From Silene latifolia (Eukaryota > Streptophyta > Magnoliopsida > Caryophyllales > Caryophyllaceae), in the NCBI RefSeq assembly GCF_048544455.1, contig NC_133526.1:5906001-5970000 (forward strand): DNA of 64,000 bases. Direction: 5' to 3'. The number at the start of each line of letters is the position of its first letter. The stretch's first letter is position 1. The notes beneath the pieces were generated by a model. The model was given only the letters and a program-made list of their open reading frames with translations, did not search any database and was not told the origin of the DNA. Shown one piece after another: positions 35,714-44,905 of the stretch. The position numbers and the translations under genes were made by a program.

Positions 35714-36715
35714 TCTATATTAATGCAAAAGACAATGCTCAACACAGGATGCGCCACGTCATTCACCCAATTTTTCTTTTTCTTTTTTTTTTGGGGGGAA
35801 ATTCAGGAAATGGTAGGTCCCGTTTACGTGGAAAGAGTTTATTTCTTTAAATCGCCTCTGACAAACATGCGACAAATTATGTCATAGAAAATATTTTATG
35901 AAATAAATAGATAATCGGCAGAAGTAAAAGTAATTGCATATAAACGGAATGAATTAAAAATCGAAATAAATGAAAATAATTACATATAATCGGACTGAAT
36001 TACATAGTTAATGAAATAAATAGATAATCGGCAGAAGTAAAAGAAATTGCATATAAACGGAATAAATTACAAATCGGAATAAATGAAAGTAATTATATAT
36101 AATCGGCAGAAGTAAAAGAAATTGCATATAAACGGAATGAATTACAAATCGGAATAAATGAAAGTAATTACATATAATCGGACTGAATTACATAGTTACT
36201 AATAAAATTACATAATTACGTGAATAAATTACATTTACTTACGGGATTGAATAACAAATAATGTGAATATTTTACAGAAATTAATGAAATAATTCGTCTT
36301 TGCCTTTATGCTTGACGAATATAGGTGTTCATATCTCTAAGAAACTTGGTGATTACGGAAAATACGTAACAATCAATGTCAAATCCCCGAGAATCACTAT
36401 CATGAAAATTTTCAATTTTTAGAATAATTTGCCTATGTTAAAGTTGATTATTAAATTATATTTCTTTTTTCGGGATGTAAAGTTTTTTATGTATGCAAAT
36501 TTTATTTACAATAGTATATTACGTTATTTCCTCTTAAACCATTGCATGTGAACACGTATTTGAAACAAGTGTAAACATTAATTATGTAGATCGGTGATTT
36601 AGACCAACTAGATAATTACAATAGAAATGCAAAAAAAAAAAAAAAAATTACATCCAAAAACATTAATTCCGGCCCAAATACATACCCGTGCAATTTTGCA
36701 CGGGTTTAAAACTAG
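35714..36715 (+). mobile_element. Complete non-autonomous Helitron H4, 1.0 kb
   Basis: It starts TCTATATTAATGCAAAAGAC after an A (35713). It ends with the perfect hairpin CCCGTGCAATTTTGCACGGG (36685-36704), seven bases, CTAG (36712-36715), then T (36716). The A/T flanks and both ends fit Helitron rules. Inside, at 35900-36200, lies a tandem repeat. It encodes nothing. Confidence 0.85.
35898..36205 (+). repeat. Tandem repeat inside Helitron H4
   Basis: A unit of about 95-120 bp containing ATAATCGGCAGAAGTAAAAG and GCATATAAACGGAAT is present about three times, with small losses between copies. Internal arrays are common in non-autonomous Helitrons. Confidence 0.75.
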
Positions 36716-36816
36716 TTGTTGTTTAACGCTTGTTAATTTACTTGTGAAACAATGAGTTAGTGACTAGTACGAGTTAATTATTGTTGAATTGTGTGAATTT
36801 GATGAATTGTATCAAA

Positions 36817-37150
36817 TGTAAACAATTGATTGTTTGAAATGTGAACACCAAAGGTAAATAATGTTCTGAATTTTTATTCATCAAAAACTTAACTTATGAA
36901 CTGTACATTTGTGTGTTTATATACAAGTGTTGGTTACGAAATATCTGTAACAAACTTTTCCTCTAACAACCTTATGACAGCCTGTCATTGTAACAAACTG
37001 TCAATGCATCGTCAGTGCTGAGCTGGAGGAACTATCCAGAACCTGATGGGAGAATGAAGATGCTTGGGGAAGAAGAAACTGATCAACAGAATGCAGGTGT
37101 CTTGCAGAATGCAGTGCAGCAACATCAGTGGAAAGACACTAGTCTCAACA
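36817..37150 (-). repeat. 3' LTR of the Copia element
   Basis: It starts TGTAAACAATTG and ends TCTCAACA on the plus strand. It is followed by the polypurine tract in minus sense. Confidence 0.9.
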
Positions 37151-40100
37151 CCCCCCCTTCAAGTTGGAATCAGGAGGAGCCTCAACGAGACCCAACTTGC
37201 CAATAAGATAGTGATGTTGCTTCTCACCAAGTGCTTTGGTCAAAACGTCAGCAATTTGCTGAGAAGTAGAAACATAAGATGTCTTGATCAAACCAGATGT
37301 AACTTGCTCTCTGATGTAGTGACAATCCAATTTGATGTGTTTAGTCCTCTCATGAAAAACAGGATTTGCTGCAATATGTTGGGCAGCTTTATTATCACAA
37401 TAAAATGTAATAGGAGTAGGAACCATGATATTCAATTCCTTGAGCAACTCAGTGAGCCAGACTATCTCACTAGCCGTCTGACTCATACTCCTGTATTCAG
37501 ACTCAGCTGATGATTTACTGATGGTAGCTTGCTTTTTAGTCTTCCATGAGATTAGAGATTGGCCAAGAAAAACACAGTAGCCTGTTAAAGAGCGGCCTGT
37601 ATAAGCACAAGACCCCCAATCAGCATCACAATAACTGTGCATGACCAGGTCACTTTGAGCTGAATAGAACAACCCATAATGTAATGTCCCTTTGAGGTAT
37701 CTGATCAAATGAAGGGCAGCATTGAAATGAGGTTGTCGAGGTTCTCCCAAAAATTGGCTCAGTTGCTGAACACTGTAACTGATATCAGGGCGAGTTAGGG
37801 TAAGATACAACAATCTCCCTATAATGCGCCTGTAAACTTCAGGTTTGTCCAGCACTTTACCTTCAACAGTAGACAACTTCAAACCAGTAGGAAGAGGAAA
37901 CCTGGCTGGTTTGGCTGCAGTCATCTGGGAGTCTTTGAGGATATCAACAATATATTTCCGTTGGTTCAATAAAATGCCAGAGTCTGATCTAGACACTTCA
38001 ATCCCAAGAAAATATCTAAGAAACCCTAAGTCTTTAATAGTGAATGCCTGATGTAATAATGCCTTAATCAGGTGTATCTCTGACTGATCATCCCCAGTAA
38101 TCAAGAGATCATCAACATAGACTACAATAACCACAAAAGAGCCTGAGGATGTTCCCTTAGTAAATAAGGAGTAATCAGACTTAGCCTGTGTATATCCATG
38201 CTGAACTAGAAATTTAGATAACTCAAGGTTCCATTGTCTTGATGCCTGCTTAAGGCCATACAAAGACCTTTTCAAGAAGCAAACATCTGTAGCTAGTCCT
38301 TTATCATAGCCCTCTGGTTTTTTCATGTAGACTTCATCATCAAGATATCCATGCAAAAATGCATTATTGATGTCTAGTTGATGAAGGGGCCAAGCCTTTG
38401 CAGCAGCTATGGCAATAATGCATCTGACTGTAGTAAATTTGGCCACTGGACTAAACGTATGCTTGTAGTCTTTCCCTTCAACTTGACTGTATCCTTTGGC
38501 CACTAATCTGGCCTTGTATCTCTCAATAGAACCATCTGGGTTAAATTTGATTTTATATACCCATTTGGCTCCTATAGCTCTCTTGCCAGGGGGAAGAGAA
38601 GTTAATTCCCAAGTGTTGTTCTGCTCCAAAGCAGCAATTTCTTTGGCCATGGCCTCCTGCCAGTGAGGATTATCTTTAGCTTGAGCATAAGTAGATGGCT
38701 CATAATGCTGAAAAACATTATGACAGGCTTGCTGATAATGTTGGGAGTAGCCATCCAAGGGCAAACTAACAGTGAATGCAGAAGACTCAGGTGTAGCAGA
38801 AGCTGTTGAAACCTCTGCAATAGATGGTGGCAATCCTTTGCAGAGAAAACCAGTTAGTTTGGAAGAAACCTGTCTTGCTCGAGTAGATTTTCTCGCAGCA
38901 GTAGGAACATCAGGGATTGTGGGGGTATTATCTGGAGTAACAATGGAAGTATTCGAGGGAGAATCTGGTGTAGCATGGGAAAACTCCTCATCAGGAACAA
39001 AAGGAATATCAGGGATTCTAGGGTTCATGTAGGTAGAGGCATCAGGTGTAAGGAATGGAAAAATATTTTCCCTGAAGACCACATCTCTGCTGTAAATGAC
39101 TTTATTATTGGCTAGATCATATAACCTATACCCTTTCTTGCCCATGGGATATCCAAGAAAAATACACCTGATTGCCCTATCCTCAAACTTGTCCCCAACA
39201 TGTCGAGCAGCATAACATAAGCAACCAATGACTTTCAAGTGATCATAGTCAGGGGGTGTGCCAAAAAGACATTCATGAGGAGTTTTCCATTGTAAAACAG
39301 AAGTAGGTAAAAGATTAATGATATGAGTGGCAGCTAAAATCATATCACCCCAGAATTTCTTGGGTAAACCAGCCTGATGTCTCAGTGCCCTAGCTACCTC
39401 AAGAAGATGTCGATGTTTCCTTTCAACCCTCCCATTTTGTTGAGGGTTGCCAGGAATAGAAGTCTGGTGTATAATTCCATGATCAGCAAGCAAATGACTA
39501 CAGGTCTGTTGTAAGATTTCAGTCCCATTATCTGACCTTAAAATTTTGACAGATGACTGAAATTGTGTCCTAACATAGGCCAAAAAACGACTGATGGTCT
39601 GACAAACTAAATCCTTATGCTTAATAAGCATGGTCCAAGTGACTCTGCTATAGTCATCCACTATAGTCAGAAAATAGGATGCACCATTCAATGCAAGAAC
39701 TCGATATGCTCCCCATAAATCAACATGAATGAGTTCAAATGGGGCATGAGTAACAGATGAACTAGTGGGAAAAGGACTCTTGTGATGTTTAGCCATTAAA
39801 CAAGTATCACAATGAAAACTCTTATCATTATCAATGGAAGTATTCAAGGATTTTACATGTTTCATTGTTGATAGAGCACTATGTCCTAATCTAGCATGTA
39901 ACAAGTACACATCAGTAGATGCAACATGAGCAGAAAGAAGAGCATTGCTAGATATTATAGGTTTACATTTATTCTTAGTATTATCAGTAATGCTATGTAG
40001 GTGATATATGCCTGCAAACTTCAGCCCTGAGCATAGAACTTCTTTAGTGGTATTGTCCTGAATGAAACACCCAGCAGGATGAAAATTAGCACATAAATCA

Positions 40101-40318
40101 GAGGTTGTCAACAATTTACCAAGTGACAATAAATTGTGCTTGAAGTCAGGCAAATATAACACGTTGTGCAAGACCAATTTAGGAGAAAGTTGGACATCAT
40201 CAACAGAGGTGACAGTCTTAACCTGTCCATCAGGCAAGGTGACTGACAATGGTTTAACTAATTGCCTAACATTATGCAAATTAGCCAGATTGTGTGTCAT
40301 GTGATCAGATGTAAACAA
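37145..40318 (-). CDS. Copia polyprotein remnant: integrase, RT and RNase H, 1057 aa
   Basis: The frame opens in a protease-end block (SDHMTHNLANLHNV). It continues with a GAG-pre-integrase zinc region (HARLGHSALSTMKH, CDTCLMAKHHKSPF), the integrase core (HVDLWGAYRVLALNGASYFL; IVDDYSRVTW), the RT with WVYKIKFNPDGSIERYKAR and the YVDDLLITGDD box, and RNase H (CDADWGSCAYTGRSLTGYC; SSAESEYRS; ADVLTKALGEKQH). It is a fossil polyprotein without gag, running from inside one LTR to the edge of the other. Confidence 0.93.
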   Translation of the reverse strand: MFTSDHMTHNLANLHNVRQLVKPLSVTLPDGQVKTVTSVDDVQLSPKLVLHNVLYLPDFKHNLLSLGKLLTTSDLCANFHPAGCFIQDNTTKEVLCSGLKFAGIYHLHSITDNTKNKCKPIISSNALLSAHVASTDVYLLHARLGHSALSTMKHVKSLNTSIDNDKSFHCDTCLMAKHHKSPFPTSSSVTHAPFELIHVDLWGAYRVLALNGASYFLTIVDDYSRVTWTMLIKHKDLVCQTISRFLAYVRTQFQSSVKILRSDNGTEILQQTCSHLLADHGIIHQTSIPGNPQQNGRVERKHRHLLEVARALRHQAGLPKKFWGDMILAATHIINLLPTSVLQWKTPHECLFGTPPDYDHLKVIGCLCYAARHVGDKFEDRAIRCIFLGYPMGKKGYRLYDLANNKVIYSRDVVFRENIFPFLTPDASTYMNPRIPDIPFVPDEEFSHATPDSPSNTSIVTPDNTPTIPDVPTAARKSTRARQVSSKLTGFLCKGLPPSIAEVSTASATPESSAFTVSLPLDGYSQHYQQACHNVFQHYEPSTYAQAKDNPHWQEAMAKEIAALEQNNTWELTSLPPGKRAIGAKWVYKIKFNPDGSIERYKARLVAKGYSQVEGKDYKHTFSPVAKFTTVRCIIAIAAAKAWPLHQLDINNAFLHGYLDDEVYMKKPEGYDKGLATDVCFLKRSLYGLKQASRQWNLELSKFLVQHGYTQAKSDYSLFTKGTSSGSFVVIVVYVDDLLITGDDQSEIHLIKALLHQAFTIKDLGFLRYFLGIEVSRSDSGILLNQRKYIVDILKDSQMTAAKPARFPLPTGLKLSTVEGKVLDKPEVYRRIIGRLLYLTLTRPDISYSVQQLSQFLGEPRQPHFNAALHLIRYLKGTLHYGLFYSAQSDLVMHSYCDADWGSCAYTGRSLTGYCVFLGQSLISWKTKKQATISKSSAESEYRSMSQTASEIVWLTELLKELNIMVPTPITFYCDNKAAQHIAANPVFHERTKHIKLDCHYIREQVTSGLIKTSYVSTSQQIADVLTKALGEKQHHYLIGKLGLVEAPPDSNLKGGC

Positions 40319-40700
40319 TTGATTGTTTGAAATGTGAACACCAAAGGTAAATAATGTTCTGAATTTTTATTCATCAAAAACTTAACTTATGAACTGTACA
40401 TTTGTGTGTTTATATACAAGTGTTGGTTACGAAATATCTGTAACAAACTTTTCCTCTAACAACCTTATGACAGCCTGTCATTGTAACAAACTGTCTGTAA
40501 CAAACTTTTCCTCTAACAACCTTATGACAGCCTGTCATTGTAACAAACTGTCAATGCATCGTCAGTGCTGAGCTGGAGGAACTATCCAGAACCTGATGGG
40601 AGAATGAAGATGCTTGGGGAAGAAGAAACTGATCAACAGAATGCAGGTGTCTTGCAGAATGCAGTGCAGCAACATCAGTGGAAAGACACTAGTCTCAACA
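40310..40700 (-). repeat. 5' LTR of the Copia element, with a 57-bp tandem duplication
   Basis: The segment beginning CTGTAACAAACTTTTCCTCT occurs twice in a row near 40438-40551, while the left LTR has it once. This accounts exactly for the length difference of the LTRs. Confidence 0.9.
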
Positions 40701-41108
40701 ATTATCTTTATCACAAACATCAATTTTGGGATAAATTTGGGGAGATAGAAGACAATAAAATTGAAATATAAGGATATTAACTAGAGAATTCAAACAATTT
40801 GAGCCCTTGTGCCAAAAAAAACAATGCTTTCACCTTCAAAAATTTTGCCTCAAAACTACGAATCGGTTTGATTTGGAAAAACGCAACAAAAATACGTAAA
40901 GAAACCACCAAGGAGAATCGGCTTGCATTCTAAACTACTCTGATCAGTAATCACACGATCTGCAACAACAATAGTTCACTTGCAATGCTCATTGGTAAAC
41001 ATTAATCCATTTGGACATAGCAGGAGTTCATGTTCAAACATTTCAGTTATACAATCAGACTTCCAGTGATCAACAGACAATACGCTTTAGACGGTGCAAA
41101 TGCACATA

Positions 41109-42851
41109 CTAACCCGGTCCAACTTTAGGGATGTCATAGTGCTCGCTGAGGTTCGCTAGATACTCGTTAAATTTGTTGACTCGATCACGATGTGATTCAC
41201 AAGAGTTCCTGAGCAGCCTTTTGGCTTCTATACGCTTCCAGTGCTCCAAATACCGTCTCTCAGCTGGTGTGAGTCGCTCATCGTAGATGCTACCCATTTC
41301 ATTTCCATCCTTGACGTTATTCTCAGCATGACTTTCCTTTATAAAATCTGCCATTGTCGGAAAATAAAAAAGTTATACACGTGAGTTCAGTTAGACTTGC
41401 AAAGACCAACAACGCTAACTATATAACAAAACATTCAACATATATTTGGAAGAGTAGTACGCATCCAGCATTTAGTCGAGCTTACCAGCTAACTGTGTAA
41501 CCCTGACTCTCGGACACGGGTGTCGTGTCTGACACGTGTCGAGTGTCGGATACGCTATTTTGTGAGAATTTCAGTTTTTTGGTCTAAAATAAAGTGTCGA
41601 AGTGCCGTGTCGGTGTCGGATAGGTAGGTGTCGGAAACTCGACACGGCAGTTGAGTGAAGTGTCGGGGTAACATAGCCAGCTAAAATACGTAAAGGCCAA
41701 AATTTCAAAGCACGATTATATGAGAGCAATAACAGGAAAACCCATACAGACATATCCATAAAAAAAGCGGGGAAAAAAATTGAAAAAAAGTCTACCAGAC
41801 GGGCGTGTTTGTGTTATATGGCGGCATTCACATAGCAGCAATGCTATTAAAATGATTATCTTGACTCCACAAATTTAGAAACAGCAAACATCAAATTGTG
41901 TAGACAAACTGAGAACGACTGTCCACTGTTGAATTGTTAGAAAAAGTTTACCAGGCGGGCGTGTTGGTAGTGGTGGTGTGATATACTACAATCCAACAGC
42001 CCAAGGCATGTGGAATTAATTCCTACCTCTTTTACTTTTTACTGTGCCTTCATTCATTTCCTTTGTAACTAACAACGATTTCAGGAACGAGACAATTGAT
42101 TAACTATTGCTGCTAGATATATGTAACCATTCAGATTGCATACTGTCCACCGTTTTACCTGTCAGTGGAGCGAGGCATTGAGGTAACGCTATTTAAGTCT
42201 CAAGTAAAAGACAACATATTTAAGGGTATATCTCCATTTCTCCTAGTTTTGGGCAAACGGCATGGCCGCATGGGAAGTTTCATCCAGTTTAGAATTGTTT
42301 CAAATAATGGCAATCACCTTGAACCCGACTCACTTCTGGTTTAAGGGCATAGGGTGTTCCCAGCCTTACTCCTTTGTGTTAAAAACACGAAGAAACTGTT
42401 TTCAAACAACGTACATTGAAAATTGCGCTAAGAATCGCCTCTATCTGTTAATCTGTTATAACTGCTCTATACTCATCAATGTAGAAGATAAACACTTCTA
42501 CGACAGCGCTTGTACAACACATACAGCCTACAAAGATGAACAATGAAGAGCAAAAAAAGAAAAGACAACATAAAATCGAATCAATGGTAACTATGAAAGG
42601 CAGAAAGCATAGGATAAGTCACAAATAAGTAGCAAACAAAGAGATGATCTAGAAACGGAAATCAAAGCACAAAGACAAAGAGTACATTAACGCGGATATA
42701 GATATAAAACCGACTAACCTGAAGACATATTATTGTTGAATAATTGTTCATAATGTTTTCGATATTTCTTTTTCTTAGTGTTCCCCTTCACATTAAGAGC
42801 TTTACCCTTTAGCCGCAACTTTCCAGCAATAACATTCTCATAATCTGACAT
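41109..42851 (-). CDS. FAM32A-like protein (spliceosome-associated), 123 aa, two exons
   Basis: Exons are 42851-42719 and 41347-41109 on the minus strand (phase 1, GT/AG). The product opens MSDYENVIAGKLRLKGKALN with a Lys-rich stretch, then an acidic linker (ESHAENNVKDGNE). It ends with the family's strongly conserved C-terminus: LTPAERRYLEHWKRIEAKRL, ESHRDRVNKFNEYLANLSEH and YDIPKVGPG. Human FAM32A sits in the late (C*/P) spliceosome with its C-terminal tail near the catalytic centre and aids exon ligation; the plant role is inferred from this. A noncoding leader exon probably ends at 43789 (CACAAG|GTACGT), giving a leader intron that hosts a TRIM and a Stowaway. The coding intron carries a hAT MITE. 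The start is the first ATG in frame. The Copia element lies about 400 bp downstream. Confidence 0.92.
41485..41684. mobile_element. hAT-type MITE rich in GTGTCGG words, 8-bp target duplication
   Basis: The body 41493-41676 (184 bp) has inverted ends CTGTGTAACCCTGAC and GTCGGGGTAACATAG. The 8-bp word CCAGCTAA flanks it at 41485-41492 and 41677-41684, the length typical of hAT. Internal words GACACGTGTCG and GTGTCGGTGTCGG recur. It lies in the FAM32A-like intron. Confidence 0.85.
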
Positions 42852-43020
42852 CCTACAACTTTCAAGAACTGACATTAGAGTACAACACACTGAACAGCAA
42901 GTGAAATTATTCGACAAATGTTTAGGACCGTAAAAACCTTTACATTTCAAGTTTCAGCACCTTAACCTATTTTTCCGAATAGCAGCACCAATAAAAGAAA
43001 AGTAATACGCAATCAGTTTA

Positions 43021-43294
43021 TGTCAAGAAACCATCTCAACCAAAAGCTTAAAGCTTATGGTTGGAGTTCCCAGATCAATTTTATACTCTAACACGCCCCT
43101 CACATGAATGTCCACTGAGCTTGAAGTGTGGATGCAACTACAAGCCTCCAAATTAGGCCTCCAAATTAGGGGCGGTGAGATTTGAACCCCTGACCTCTTT
43201 TAGTGAGTTGACTCTGATACCATGTCAAGAAACCATGTCAACCAAAAGCTTAAACTTATGGTTGAAGTTCCATGATCGATTTTATACTCTAACA
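43021..43294 (-). mobile_element. TRIM (miniature LTR retroelement), 274 bp
   Basis: Direct terminal repeats at 43021-43093 and 43223-43294 (73 and 72 bp) start TGTCAAGAAACCAT and end CTCTAACA. Beside the right one is TGGTATCAGAGTCAAC (minus sense), the tRNA-Met primer-binding site. Beside the left one is a polypurine stretch, GTGAGGGGCG. There is no coding part, as usual for TRIMs. The flanks (gttta / gagta) do not form a clear duplication. The terminal repeats differ by a handful of bases, so it is moderately old. Confidence 0.85.
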
Positions 43295-43315
43295 GAGTAA
43301 ACTCTCAAAATGCTA

Positions 43316-43405
43316 CTACCTCCAATTCTTTGGAATTTTCCCATTTTTTAAGATTTGTGAGGATTATTTTAATCAAATGACGCAATTTCTAAGAATCGGA
43401 GGGAG
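43316..43405. mobile_element. Stowaway-like MITE, about 90 bp
   Basis: The left end CTACCTCCAATTCTTTGGAA and the inverse of AATTTCTAAGAATCGGAGGG match. TA lies at 43314-43315, but the right flank is altered. Confidence 0.7.
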
Positions 43406-43788
43406 TCGTTCGCTGGTTCTGCAACCTAACCCACTACTGTGTCACACCATTTTCAAAGGCATGTCTAAACTTTGTTTTCTGAATACAATACAAAACAAAG
43501 ACAGTGAACATAATGTAAAACACAAATTATAGAATAAGACGGTCTTTTGAAAGAAATTTTTTTGTTTTACTAACAAAAAGAGACATTACTGTTATACCTA
43601 GTGTTTTTTTATTCTTCCTGGTACCTTTAAATTTCTGAACTTAATGAAAACATTATTTCGATAATTTTACAAGAATTTTATAAATCGTTAATTCGTTATC
43701 ATAAATACGGTTTACTCAATGGTAAACACATTATCCTCACAAAATTGAACATAAATGAAGCGAGATAAAGGGGAGGGAAGCAACGTAC

Positions 43789-43950
43789 CTTGTGGGAGAT
43801 TAGGAAATTTGATATTTGATATACGTTATCGTATATCGTTGGAAAGAGAAGAAAGTTTGGAGAAATCTGAAGGGAAAGAATCAAAGAAGAAAGAGCAAAC
43901 GCCATTGCAATCGATGATGCTGTTTATATTTAAATCAAAGAGCGTGTCTT
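43789..43950 (-). promoter_or_regulatory. Probable leader exon and promoter area of the FAM32A-like gene
   Basis: Minus-strand CACAAG|GTACGT is a near-ideal donor at 43789/43788. No in-frame ATG joins it to the CDS, so it is taken as 5' UTR. Confidence 0.4.
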
Positions 43951-44104
43951 ATAAACTTCTTCCAGAAACATCTACTTCCTCCGAGATAGTATACTTTATT
44001 GGACCTCAAAGCTTATCAGGTGCGGTCTGCGGACCGGCCCGTTTTGCTGATTCCGCTATTAAATTTTAATGAACCGGAAATTTATTAGAGTCAAATAATA
44101 CTTA

Positions 44105-44902
44105 GAGCATCTTCAACGGTCAGTTACAATACGTACCGCTCTAATGGCAAACTACAATATATATAGCTTGTATGGGTCTCACATATTTGTTTTCATCCAA
44201 TGAAAATTTACCTTTTATTTTTTTCCTAAAGTAAGCATGTAGCTTGGTAGAGCTAGGGGTGCTAACGAGCCGAGTCGAGCCCGAGCTTGGCCTTGCTCGG
44301 CTTGTGCTCAAGAACTAAAACTCGATTTCGAGCCGATCTCGAGCTTACCCGAGCTTGTAGAAAATGTGCTCGATATCAAGCTTGCGAGCTTTAACGCGAG
44401 CTCGAGCCAAACTCGAGCTCAAATCGAGCCTATATATAATGGTTAATTTTTTGATTTTTTTTCTTCCGATATTTTCAATAACAAGGCTCGAAGGTTAAAT
44501 GTAAAATATTTGACAAATCAGTGAGACATTTGATATACGTGATACAAAGATATAATCATGATAAAATATTTTTATAAAATATGAGCAATATCTTATATAA
44601 TCACACAAGTTCGAGCCGCTCACGAGCTTTTCGAGCCGAGCCAGTGTTTGCTCGGCTTGACTCGTTAAGCTCTCGAGCCGAGTCCGAACTCGAGCCGATC
44701 TCGCACGAGCCGAGCTTTGACCGAGCTTTTGCCGAGCCAATCTCGAGTTGCTCGCGAGCTGTCTCATCTCATTAACACCCTTAGGTAGAGCTACCATGCT
44801 TGTAAGCTACATCTCACTTTTCCATCTCCAATGGTAAACTACATGCTTATTATTTTGCGAAAATTGCAAGCAGGTCCTTATAGAGAACCATTGGAGATGC
44901 TC
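44105..44902. mobile_element. Tourist-like MITE split by a Mutator MITE
   Basis: The outer ends GAGCATCTTCAACGGT and ACCATTGGAGATGCTC are inverted copies. TTA lies on both sides (44102-44104 and 44903-44905), as in PIF/Harbinger. Without the insert at 44256-44783 and one target copy it would be about 260 bp. Confidence 0.75.
44246..44793. mobile_element. Mutator-like MITE rich in GAGCTCG, 10-bp target duplication
   Basis: The word GGTAGAGCTA occurs at 44246-44255 and 44784-44793. The 528-bp insert between has inverted ends GGGGTGCTAACGAG and CTCATTAACACCC. Its halves are built of CGAGCCGAGCTCGAGC-type words in opposite orders around an AT-rich core. The 10-bp duplication fits Mutator-like insertion (9-11 bp). 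It is inserted in the Tourist element at 44105-44902. Confidence 0.8.
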
Positions 44903-44905
44903 TTA

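Larger units (their letters stand above)
36817..40700 (-). mobile_element. Ty1/Copia element, very young, broken (gag end missing)
   Basis: The LTRs at 36817-37150 and 40310-40700 (334 and 391 bp) look identical, apart from a 57-bp tandem duplication in the right one. A GAAGGGGGGG polypurine tract abuts the left LTR. Integrase, reverse transcriptase and RNase H are present in one frame. Gag, most of protease and a tRNA-Met primer-binding site are not found, so the copy is broken. No target duplication is clear (tcaaa / attat). LTR identity implies a very recent event. The RT motifs fit the Ale/Ivana side of Copia, but that is a weak assignment. Confidence 0.9.
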
